DNA of 64,000 nt. Origin: Sphingobacteriaceae bacterium. GTDB lineage: Bacteria > Bacteroidota > Bacteroidia > Sphingobacteriales > Sphingobacteriaceae. The stretch spans positions 1,047,390 through 1,111,389 of the forward strand of contig CAHJWG010000001.1 in the NCBI GenBank assembly GCA_903642215.1. The letters run 5' to 3'. Position numbers and translations under genes: made by a program. The stretch's first letter is position 1. Each line of letters starts with the position of its first letter. The notes beneath the pieces are model-generated. The model was not told the DNA's origin and searched no databases. It worked only from the letters and a program-made list of their open reading frames with translations. Of this stretch, positions 46,601 to 55,400 are shown piece by piece.

Positions 46601-46987
46601 ATGAGAATTTGTATCGACTTAGATGGTGTAATCTGTAATTTGAAACAAGATGGACAGAAATACGGAGACTTATTACCTGTAAACGGTGCTGTAGAAAGTT
46701 TACAGGAACTTAAAGCAAACGGGCATTACATCATTATTAATACCGCCAGGCATATGAAAACTTGCCAGGGAAATTTAGGTGCGGTTGGTGCCCGTATCAG
46801 TTTAATTACGCTGAACTGGTTAGAAAAATACCAGATCCCTTATGATGAAATTTATTTTGGTAAACCTCATGCAGATGTTTATATAGATGATAACGCTTAC
46901 CGGTTTAACAGTTGGGGTGCTATCGAAAGTGATGGCAGTAACTTACCAACATCTAAAGAAAAACAAATGCAACTTTCTGTAAAATGA
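46601..46987 (+). CDS. HAD-superfamily phosphatase of a capsule-type module
   Basis: A 128-residue HAD protein. Motif I DLDGVICN (Asp6, Asp8), motif II INTARHM, and motif III/IV GKPHADVYIDDNAYR are present. This short form occurs in capsule and polysaccharide clusters, usually next to a sugar nucleotidyltransferase. It overlaps the next gene by 4 bp (ATGA). Probably removes a phosphate from a precursor made by its neighbours. Confidence 0.85.
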   Translation: MRICIDLDGVICNLKQDGQKYGDLLPVNGAVESLQELKANGHYIIINTARHMKTCQGNLGAVGARISLITLNWLEKYQIPYDEIYFGKPHADVYIDDNAYRFNSWGAIESDGSNLPTSKEKQMQLSVK

Positions 46988-47706
46988 ACTTTATAATTCC
47001 TATGGCTGGTTACGGTGCAAGGTTTATCCAGGCCGGTTTTCAGATGCCCAAAATGCTGCTTGAAGCGCACGGAAAAACGCTATTGGAATGGAGTTTAAAT
47101 TCATTACCTCTTCATTTAGCGCACAAGGTAATATTTATAGGTTTGAAGGAGCATGAAAATAAGTTTTCACTTCAAAAAACTATTGAAAAGTTTTATCCAA
47201 CTTTAAATATTAAATTTATTTTTCTTGAAAAAGTAACACGCGGTCAGGCGGAAACAACTTACTTTGCTCTAAAGTTGTGTAATGCTAACGAACCAATTGT
47301 TATATTTAACATTGATACTTTTTTCTCTTCATCTACAATAGAAAGTAATTTATTAAATCCTGATGTTGATGGTGTTTTAGGAACTTTTACAAGTACCGAG
47401 AACAGGTTTTCTTTTGCCGCATTGGATGATAGAAATGAATATGTTATAGAAGTGCAGGAAAAGGAAGTCATATCATCAAATGCTTTAACCGGATTATATA
47501 CTTTTAAAAGTTTGCAGGATTTTGCCGAAACATACGAACATCACTTAACAAATAATCTAACAACTAAAGGCGAATATTATATTGCCCCGATGTATAATTA
47601 CTTAATTGCAAAAGGGAAAAAATACATTCTTGATCGTGCTGACAAGCATTATATTTTAGGTACGCCGGCAGAATATACTCACTTTTTAGATCTTAAAACT
47701 TTTTAA
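46984..47706 (+). CDS. Sugar nucleotidyltransferase-like protein
   Basis: A 240-residue nucleotidyltransferase-fold (GT-A-like) protein. Motif MAGYGARFIQAGFQMPKMLL (residues 7-26) contains the glycine loop, Arg and the Pro-Lys of the family. TRGQAETTYFAL and FNIDTFFSS give the metal-binding region, and GLYTFKSLQDF and GEYYIAPMYN complete the fold. Likely activates a sugar or alditol phosphate for the polymer, together with the HAD and kinase-fusion genes. Confidence 0.8.
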   Translation: MNFIIPMAGYGARFIQAGFQMPKMLLEAHGKTLLEWSLNSLPLHLAHKVIFIGLKEHENKFSLQKTIEKFYPTLNIKFIFLEKVTRGQAETTYFALKLCNANEPIVIFNIDTFFSSSTIESNLLNPDVDGVLGTFTSTENRFSFAALDDRNEYVIEVQEKEVISSNALTGLYTFKSLQDFAETYEHHLTNNLTTKGEYYIAPMYNYLIAKGKKYILDRADKHYILGTPAEYTHFLDLKTF

Positions 47707-47741
47707 ACAAAACTCCAAACTTGTTTAAAAATTATCTTATT

Positions 47742-47828
47742 ATGCTTCTTTTATCGGATAAAAAACAGCAATCTTTTATCGGGTTTACATGTAACGAAAA
47801 CCATAATTTATACTGATAAAAGAAGCAT
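47742..47828. repeat. Inverted pair of the dispersed motif (pair 4)
   Basis: Left arm ATGCTTCTTTTATC, right arm GATAAAAGAAGCAT, both full matches, loop 59 bases. 14-bp perfect stem, partly extended by TT/AA outside. Confidence 0.88.
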
Positions 47829-47885
47829 TAATATTTCTACTAATAAAATTAATAGTTTCTATTATCTGAAATCATCTTAATAAAA

Positions 47886-48968
47886 ATGCCATCAATTAAA
47901 AGGTTATTAACTATTGGTATTCCTGCTTATAATGGCGGAGCTAATTTTGCTGATCTTTTTATATCTATCCAGAAACTTGGATTAAAAAATGACGAGTATG
48001 AAATATTAGTTGTTGATAATTGTTCAACAGACGATACGGATACTATAATTGAACAAGCACAATTACATTATCTAAATTTAAGATATTATAAGAATTCGGT
48101 TAACATCGGGCGCATCGAAAATTGGAATAGAGTAATCGAACTTGCAAAAGGCGATTATTTGATTATCATGAATGTTAATGACAAGTTTGTAGAGTTTGAT
48201 ATTAAAAAATACCTCAACTATTTGGATTTTAATAAAAATATTTCAGTGTTGTTAGCTGACATTCAATTTGTTGATCATATATACCCTAATTGGATGGAGG
48301 AAGGATTAGTTGGTTTAAAAGATTATTTAAGAAAAACATTACTTGAACCCGAATACTTGGAATTTCATTCATTAGGAATATTACAGCAGCACATATTTCG
48401 TACAAAGGCAATATACGACAATCATATTCGATTTGATCCAAAAATCCCAAGAACAACTGATAGAGTATTTGTGGCAGAAGTTATAAAAGTAGCAGGAGAA
48501 AATTTTTATTATACGCCACATTCAATGGTTAGCTGGCATTTAAATTCTAACCGTTATCATTACAATATTCATGTCAATTTAAAAGATTTCAGCTTTGAAG
48601 AGTTGTGGGTAAATGAATACAAGGCAAATTTAAAAATAGCGGAACTTGGAAATATTTCTTTACTGGAAATATTAAACAGTCAATTAATTTATGCAAGTTT
48701 TAATATGCACATTAAACGTTTGAGGTTTTTAAAAGATAAGTTGTTAAGATCCAATACACCAACTATAGGAATGGAAATACCTACTTCATCAATCTTTTTT
48801 ACTTATTTAAAAACAATAGCCGAATTAAACAATGTTTCTATCAATTATTTTTCAGTTAAGATAATAGCACTAAAAAGAGCAGTTAATTGGTACTTGCGAT
48901 CTCTAAATCTGTGTAAAAAAAATGTAAGGACTTTAAAAGGAATTATCCGTGAAGTAAAGATAAATTAA
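47886..48968 (+). CDS. GT2-family glycosyltransferase
   Basis: A 360-residue GT-A enzyme. LTIGIPAYNGG (residue 8), VVDNCSTDDT (about 40, metal/nucleotide motif), NVNDKF in place of the usual DDD/DxD (about 98), and a later TDRVFVAEVI region. The C-terminal ~120 residues are basic and partly helical. It belongs to the family of rhamnosyl- or galactosyltransferases in polysaccharide loci. Confidence 0.88.
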   Translation: MPSIKRLLTIGIPAYNGGANFADLFISIQKLGLKNDEYEILVVDNCSTDDTDTIIEQAQLHYLNLRYYKNSVNIGRIENWNRVIELAKGDYLIIMNVNDKFVEFDIKKYLNYLDFNKNISVLLADIQFVDHIYPNWMEEGLVGLKDYLRKTLLEPEYLEFHSLGILQQHIFRTKAIYDNHIRFDPKIPRTTDRVFVAEVIKVAGENFYYTPHSMVSWHLNSNRYHYNIHVNLKDFSFEELWVNEYKANLKIAELGNISLLEILNSQLIYASFNMHIKRLRFLKDKLLRSNTPTIGMEIPTSSIFFTYLKTIAELNNVSINYFSVKIIALKRAVNWYLRSLNLCKKNVRTLKGIIREVKIN

Positions 48969-49008
48969 TTATAAAAATTTATTCGGATTGTCAACATGTG
49001 AAATAGCA

Positions 49009-49100
49009 ATACTTCTTTTATCACCATAAATTATGTTTTTCATTTCAATATTAATATAGAAGTATAACAGCTTATAATTTTTATCCGGTAAAAGAAGTAT
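49009..49100. repeat. Inverted pair of the dispersed motif (pair 5)
   Basis: Left arm ATACTTCTTTTATC, right arm GGTAAAAGAAGTAT, loop 64 bases. 14 bp pair, counting one G:T. Confidence 0.88.
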
Positions 49101-49185
49101 TAAAATTTAATTGCATTAGCTTCAAAAAAATTCTGAGTTTTTACAAGTGTGTTAAAATTAAAATATTATGTAAGCATCTTTTATA

Positions 49186-49401
49186 ATGGTTAATTATAAT
49201 CGAAAGGATGAATGTTTATTAACAATTATTGAAACCAAACAACTTACTGGTAATAAAATTTTGAAATAATAGTAGTTGATAATGCTTCAACCACCGAAAA
49301 GGTATTGGAGCGATTTGAAAAAGAAGCTTGAATTGGAAGGAAGTGAAGCTTACGAAGAAATCGCACGGTTGAAGATAAAAGTTCTAATTAAAAAAACTAT
49401 A
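49186..49401 (+). pseudogene. Decayed GT2 glycosyltransferase fragment
   Basis: Reads MVNYNRKDECLLTIIETKQL then, after a stop and frame change, EIIVVDNASTTEKVLERFEK: the opening of a GT2 enzyme with its nucleotide-binding motif. Further stops follow. A degenerate dispersed motif (GCATCTTTTATA) overlaps the start region. Confidence 0.75.
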
Positions 49402-49978
49402 AAGTAAAATATAGTTCTATTTCTTCTTTTGATAATAAACCTGAATTAATAATTGTATTGGTAATATTTGTTAAATTATTAGATGTAAGTTTAGCTATAA
49501 CTTTGCAAGATTCGTTTTCTATCCGGTTACAGATATTCTTGGAATTTATATACAAAGGAGTTGAACAACAAGTAAAACAATCTTATTTTAGAAACGAATA
49601 ATTTGATTTTTTGATAGGTATTTGAAGTTTCGATAGTGCTTGTTTGCGAAACAAAGAAGGATGGATTTCGAAGTTTATATAAACAGCGCAAGTAAATATT
49701 TTATCTGTTGCGATTCCAACTACAATAAAAAATTTGAGGTCGGTGATAGTTCTACACTTTCCAAACTGCCTTTTTACACTGATTTTATTACTTATGCTAT
49801 ACAAAAAAAATGCTTATTAAAGTGCCTGGGAATTTGTTTGATCAATGCCTTGTCGAAAATAATTTAGTGCTAAAAGAAGTGTATATTTCGTTAATAAATT
49901 TCCTGCTAAAGCAATCATTTGCCGTTACTCGCTGTTAATCCATTTATAGTTTTCCCTCATAAAAGTTAAAGCTTAAAT
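49402..49978. other. Degraded sequence at the end of the polysaccharide locus
   Basis: No confident gene. A 75-codon open frame (49640-49867, MDFEVYINSASKYFICCDSN...) is not recognised and is probably a remnant or chance. A dispersed motif copy lies at 49869-49882. The stretch looks like decayed accessory DNA between the locus and the CHAD gene. Confidence 0.45.
49869..49882 (+). repeat. Dispersed motif copy, intergenic
   Basis: GCTAAAAGAAGTGT, preceded by TTTAGT as in other copies. The core ends TG instead of TA. Confidence 0.6.
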
Positions 49979-50770
49979 ATGAAAAAGAAGGAAGAAATCA
50001 GGCAGTTGGATAAGTTGTGGAAAAAGGCAAAAAAGCATTTCCAAAACTTTTTAAAATCTAAGGATCAGGAGGAGCTGCACCAGTTTCGTGTTCGGGTAAA
50101 AAAGCTTAAAGCCATGTTAACACTTTATGCAGCGGCGCACAATAATCAAAAGCTGCTGCACTATTTTAAACCTGTAAAAAAAGTATTTGCCAAAGCCGGC
50201 GATATCCGTAACGCTTATATTAATTTAAAATTGAATGACGAATATCAGCTTAACAACAAAGATTTTAAACAGCAGCAGCAACACTTGTTAACCAATATAA
50301 TCAGCCGGTTTAAAAAACGCAGTAACAAACATTTACAAGTAATTAAAAAGGCACATTTTACTTTACAGAATAACATCGATCATGTAAAAAGCAGGACGAT
50401 CCTAAATTTTTATCAGGAGAAATTAGCAGCGGTAGAAAGTTTTTTTGATCAGCCAACAATGGATAACGAGTTGCACAATACCCGTAAAAAGATTAAACTT
50501 TTATTATACAATAGAAACCTGGCCGTTCATGCAATCAGCCGGAAATTAATAATCAACTTTGATTACTTGGATAATTTACAAAATGCAATCGGAGATTGGC
50601 ACGATCATAATTTAACATTGCAGGTTTTTTCTAATTTAAAAAAACCGGAAGTTAAAGCGATGGATAATCTTCAAAAAAGCAATGCAAACTTGGAACGAAT
50701 TATTATGGAACAAGGTGCCGATTTCAGATCAAAAGTGGGTGTAGCAGAACAAGAATCGGAAAATAAATAA
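49979..50770 (+). CDS. CHAD-domain protein
   Basis: A 263-residue all-helical protein. It contains the conserved His/Arg/Lys-rich helices of CHAD: LHQFRVRVKKLKAML (about residue 35), HNTRKKIKLLLYN (about 166) and AIGDWHDHNL (about 203). CHAD domains bind polyphosphate and often accompany CYTH enzymes, and indeed a CYTH gene follows 7 bp later. Probably a polyphosphate-associated pair. Confidence 0.88.
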   Translation: MKKKEEIRQLDKLWKKAKKHFQNFLKSKDQEELHQFRVRVKKLKAMLTLYAAAHNNQKLLHYFKPVKKVFAKAGDIRNAYINLKLNDEYQLNNKDFKQQQQHLLTNIISRFKKRSNKHLQVIKKAHFTLQNNIDHVKSRTILNFYQEKLAAVESFFDQPTMDNELHNTRKKIKLLLYNRNLAVHAISRKLIINFDYLDNLQNAIGDWHDHNLTLQVFSNLKKPEVKAMDNLQKSNANLERIIMEQGADFRSKVGVAEQESENK

Positions 50771-50777
50771 TCATAAA

Positions 50778-51260
50778 ATGGGTTTGGAAATTGAAAGAAA
50801 ATATTTAGTTGATCACGAAAGGTGGAAACAGTTTAACAAGCCCGAAGGCGTTGCTTACCGGCAGGGTTATTTGGTAAATAAACAAGATAAAACTATCCGG
50901 ATCCGGACAGCCGGCGACAAGGCTTTTATCACGATAAAAGGAGTTACAACCGGTTTTACGCGCAAAGAATATGAGTACGAAATCCCGTTGAGCGATGCGC
51001 AGGAATTACTTGAAAGCTTCTCTTTAAAAGGAACTTCCAAAACCCGTTACCGCGTTCTGTTTGCCGGAAAAGTTTGGGAAGTTGATGAATTTTCGGAAGA
51101 AAATGAAGGTTTGATTGTGGCAGAAATTGAATTGAAAAATGAAAACGACAAGTTTGAAAAGCCAGGTTTTACAGCAGCAGAAGTTACAGACGATCCCAGA
51201 TATTATAATTCTAATCTGGCCGAAAACCCGTTTCAATCTTGGAAAAATTCTTCAAAATAA
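50778..51260 (+). CDS. CYTH-domain protein (triphosphatase/adenylate cyclase fold)
   Basis: A 160-residue protein with the ExExK signature at the N-terminus (GLEIERKYLV). Basic strands IRIRTAGDKAFITIKG and RKEYEYEIP, and acidic strands EVDEFSEENEGLIVAEIEL, line the tunnel of triphosphate tunnel metalloenzymes. Substrates of relatives are inorganic triphosphate, thiamine triphosphate or ATP. Pairs with the CHAD protein. Confidence 0.9.
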   Translation: MGLEIERKYLVDHERWKQFNKPEGVAYRQGYLVNKQDKTIRIRTAGDKAFITIKGVTTGFTRKEYEYEIPLSDAQELLESFSLKGTSKTRYRVLFAGKVWEVDEFSEENEGLIVAEIELKNENDKFEKPGFTAAEVTDDPRYYNSNLAENPFQSWKNSSK

Positions 51261-51275
51261 AATTCTCGTACTGTT

Positions 51276-51402
51276 TTTATACCGGTAAAAACAACATTAC
51301 TTTTTAAAGTACCAATTTAAAACTAGGTAACGGAAATAATGCAATATGGGTTTGATAATTTGAAGAAGCTGTAGTTGATGCTTCTTTTATCGGTATAAAA
51401 CC
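51276..51402. repeat. Dispersed motif with extended inverted partner
   Basis: Right side (51378-51391) is a full motif copy, ATGCTTCTTTTATC, followed by GGTATAAAA. Left side (TTTTTATACCGGTAAAAACA, from about 51277) is its inverted partner with a degenerate core. TTTTATACC/GGTATAAAA pair across an ~85-base loop. Unlike the other pairs, the CTTCTTTT half is on the right. Confidence 0.65.
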
Positions 51403-51455
51403 TGCAAACCAATTATCGTAATAACACTTATATAAGCAAAATAAAACTCCCGGAT

Positions 51456-51740
51456 ATGCTTACCGTTATTGCAAAAATAACTGCCAAAAAAAATCAGATT
51501 GAAGCCGTAAAAACGAACTTAAAATCGGTGATTACCCCAACAAGAAATGAAGAAGGCTGCCTGCTGTATGATTTGCACCAGGATATTGAACATAAAAACA
51601 TCTTTTTGTTTTATGAAAACTGGGACAGTGTAGCGCATCTGGAAAAACATCGGATGACGGAACATATGATCAATCTGGGCGAAACGATCAAGGATTTGCT
51701 GGAGAAACACCTGGAAGTTAATCTGTTCGAAAAGTTGTAA
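51456..51740 (+). CDS. Antibiotic biosynthesis monooxygenase (ABM) family protein
   Basis: A 94-residue dimeric alpha/beta-barrel protein. MLTVIAKITAKKNQ opens the first strand; NEEGCLLYDLHQD and FLFYENWDSVAHLEKH are the conserved strands with E-N-W. YgiN-like quinol monooxygenases and small heme-independent oxygenases share this form. The reaction here is unknown. Confidence 0.88.
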   Translation: MLTVIAKITAKKNQIEAVKTNLKSVITPTRNEEGCLLYDLHQDIEHKNIFLFYENWDSVAHLEKHRMTEHMINLGETIKDLLEKHLEVNLFEKL

Positions 51741-51764
51741 ACCACTAAGTGATAAATAAATTAA

Positions 51765-51778
51765 GGTAAAAGAAGCAT
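51765..51778 (+). repeat. Dispersed motif copy overlapping a start codon
   Basis: GGTAAAAGAAGCAT, a full match. Its final AT begins the ATG of the cupin gene at 51777, and its purine run lies where the ribosome-binding site would be. Confidence 0.75.
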
Positions 51779-52373
51779 GAACAGAACCAGATTTTTAACC
51801 TTGCTTGGCTTATCTTCTTTTACTTTTTCTGGCAAAAAAGTAATGGCAGAAGATTTAATAAAACCGGAAACGCATCTTTTTAAAGATGACGGCATCATCC
51901 CGAACAGTAAACATCCGTTGCTGCATTATCATAAAGTTTTTTTGGATAGAAACTCAGCCGGCGCAAGCTGGTTGGAGCAACATTTTGCTAAAAACAACTG
52001 GACGAATTCCTGGCGCAACGGCGTTTATCCGTTCCATCATTATCACAGCACTTCTCACGAAGTTTTAGGTATTTACAACGGTTCTGCTTTGCTGTTTTTG
52101 GGCGGAGAAAAGGGTGCGAAAGTTAAGGTAGAAGCCGGGGATATTATCGTAATCCCGGCTGGCGTTGGCCATAAAAATCTGGGAAGCAGCGCAGATTTTG
52201 GCGTAGTTGGTGCTTATCCCGACGGCCGAAATTGGGATGTAATGCGCGGCCAGCCCGGCGACAGGCCAAAAGCTGATGAACGGATTGCTGCTTTGCCGGT
52301 TCCTGATTTTGATCCGTTTTCGGGTAAAAATGGCGGATTGATAGAACTTTGGAATCAGGTTGAGAAAAAATAA
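51777..52373 (+). CDS. YjlB-like cupin protein
   Basis: A 198-residue cupin. FHHYHSTSHEVLGIYNGSA (about residue 82) supplies the metal-binding HxH...E, and VIPAGVGHKNLG (about 126) the third His; GAYPDGRNWDVMRG follows. This is the YjlB branch. The first 22 residues are hydrophobic and could be a signal. The start codon lies within a dispersed motif copy. Function unknown. Confidence 0.82.
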   Translation: MNRTRFLTLLGLSSFTFSGKKVMAEDLIKPETHLFKDDGIIPNSKHPLLHYHKVFLDRNSAGASWLEQHFAKNNWTNSWRNGVYPFHHYHSTSHEVLGIYNGSALLFLGGEKGAKVKVEAGDIIVIPAGVGHKNLGSSADFGVVGAYPDGRNWDVMRGQPGDRPKADERIAALPVPDFDPFSGKNGGLIELWNQVEKK

Positions 52374-52400
52374 ACCTTAATTTAAGTCATAAATTTTACT

Positions 52401-52414
52401 GCTAAAAGAAGCAT
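52401..52414 (+). repeat. Dispersed motif copy, between cupin gene and CRISPR array
   Basis: GCTAAAAGAAGCAT, preceded by TTTTACT. The last copy before the CRISPR array. Confidence 0.75.
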
Positions 52415-52467
52415 CAGTTTTGCTTACAAAAACCCCTCAGTAAAAATCATAATAATTCAAAAAGCCA

Positions 52468-55400
52468 GTTGTGATTTGCTTTCTTTCTTTGAAATACTGA
52501 TATTTAGCACAACCGGCCTGCGTAAAGCAATTGCCGTACTCACGTTGTGATTTGCTTTCATTCTTTGAAATACTGATATTTAGCACAACCTGTTGTTTCA
52601 AACAAAGCATATGTTTGGTGTTGTGATTTGCTTTCATTCTTTGAAATACTGATATTTAGCACAACCGCTTTGTCGCGCGCGCGGTAACCACGATAGTTGT
52701 GATTTGCTTTCATTCTTTGAAATACTGATATTTAGCACAACAAAGCTGGGCAAATACTTACAAACAAATTGGTTGTGATTTGCTTTCATTCTTTGAAATA
52801 CTGATATTTAGCACAACCATTGCAGCCAGCCTGACCAGAGTTTCAGAGTTGTGATTTGCTTTCATTCTTTGAAATACTGATATTTAGCACAACTGTTACT
52901 ATTTCCGCTGTTACTGTCTCCGCGTTGTGATTTGCTTTCATTCTTTGAAATACTGATATTTAGCACAACGTTTTGTTTTTATCTCATCATTTGTGCTTAG
53001 TTGTGATTTGCTTTCATTCTTTGAAATACTGATATTTAGCACAACCAGAAGAGCAATTATTGCAAATGTGATACTGTTGTGATTTGCTTTCATTCTTTGA
53101 AATACTGATATTTAGCACAACATATCGCACAAAATAGAGAAACCGATCTTTGTTGTGATTTGCTTTCATTCTTTGAAATACTGATATTTAGCACAACTGT
53201 TGAACGCAATCTTACCAGTGGCCTGGAGTTGTGATTTGCTTTCATTCTTTGAAATACTGATATTTAGCACAACAAAATGACAAAGCTATCCATCCGATTA
53301 GACGTTGTGATTTGCTTTCATTCTTTGAAATACTGATATTTAGCACAACTCGTAAGGCATAAAGTGGTTCTTCTCAGCAGTTGTGATTTGCTTTCATTCT
53401 TTGAAATACTGATATTTAGCACAACCCACCAACAAGGATGATAGCACCAATATCAGTTGTGATTTGCTTTCATTCTTTGAAATACTGATATTTAGCACAA
53501 CAATCAAATAAATGAATCAAACAATAGCATTGTTGTGATTTGCTTTCATTCTTTGAAATACTGATATTTAGCACAACTAATATCTGTATTGTTGTTCCCT
53601 TGCTTTAGTTGTGATTTGCTTTCATTCTTTGAAATACTGATATTTAGCACAACTTTCGTTTTGTTTTTTAAAAACACCCTGTTGTTGTGATTTGCTTTCA
53701 TTCTTTGAAATACTGATATTTAGCACAACCCGGCGTTACAAACATTACCACAACCGGTTGTTGTGATTTGCTTTCATTCTTTGAAATACTGATATTTAGC
53801 ACAACCGCACTGTTTTTCGATACTGGTATTGATAAGTTGTGATTTGCTTTCATTCTTTGAAATACTGATATTTAGCACAACAACTTCATAAAAAGGTAAA
53901 AGAGACCTCTTGTTGTGATTTGCTTTCATTCTTTGAAATACTGATATTTAGCACAACCTTACAATTAAGTGCAACACTTCTTACAAGGTTGTGATTTGCT
54001 TTCATTCTTTGAAATACTGATATTTAGCACAACTAATTAATAAAAATCATACCTATCTGCAAGTTGTGATTTGCTTTCATTCTTTGAAATACTGATATTT
54101 AGCACAACAATGTACACGTAGGATTTGCGGGGCAGGTGTTGTGATTTGCTTTCATTCTTTGAAATACTGATATTTAGCACAACATAATCCATCTGGCCAC
54201 CAATGTTGCCGCTGTTGTGATTTGCTTTCATTCTTTGAAATACTGATATTTAGCACAACTTTTAACCGTTTTTTGCAAGCATGCAAAAGTTGTGATTTGC
54301 TTTCATTCTTTGAAATACTGATATTTAGCACAACTCGTTAATCATTTTTCTGCTTCCCTGTCTAGTTGTGATTTGCTTTCATTCTTTGAAATACTGATAT
54401 TTAGCACAACTAAAACAAATTTCAGAACTTAAAACAGACTGTTGTGATTTGCTTTCATTCTTTGAAATACTGATATTTAGCACAACTACAATTTTAATTT
54501 GTACCGGTGTGAGTTCGTTGTGATTTGCTTTCATTCTTTGAAATACTGATATTTAGCACAACGTTAAGGTGTATATATTGTGGTCTTAAAGAGTTGTGAT
54601 TTGCTTTCATTCTTTGAAATACTGATATTTAGCACAACTGTACTTATTTGAAGCTCTGCACTTCCGGTGTTGTGATTTGCTTTCATTCTTTGAAATACTG
54701 ATATTTAGCACAACAGATGCAAAATTTCTCAAGCGTTGCCGCGTGTTGTGATTTGCTTTCATTCTTTGAAATACTGATATTTAGCACAACAGCTGCTACT
54801 GGTTTTGATGCTACTACGTTGTTGTGATTTGCTTTCATTCTTTGAAATACTGATATTTAGCACAACTATTTGTTGGTGGCTGACAATACAGAATGCGTTG
54901 TGATTTGCTTTCATTCTTTGAAATACTGATATTTAGCACAACCTAAACGATTGCTTAAAATCGCCCATTGTTGTTGTGATTTGCTTTCATTCTTTGAAAT
55001 ACTGATATTTAGCACAACCCGCTTTTTTTGTTTCTAACATGGTGTAATGTTGTGATTTGCTTTCATTCTTTGAAATACTGATATTTAGCACAACAAACAT
55101 TTATGTGGCCGCTTATGATCAGTAGTTGTGATTTGCTTTCATTCTTTGAAATACTGATATTTAGCACAACACTAACTTTACCCACCAGCGTGCAAACATA
55201 GTTGTGATTTGCTTTCATTCTTTGAAATACTGATATTTAGCACAACTGACTAACGCGATGATCCATGTACAAGTAAGTTGTGATTTGCTTTCATTCTTTG
55301 AAATACTGATATTTAGCACAACTTATGTTCGCGGTGGTTACGGAATACAAGAGTTGTGATTTGCTTTCATTCTTTGAAATACTGATATTTAGCACAACTT

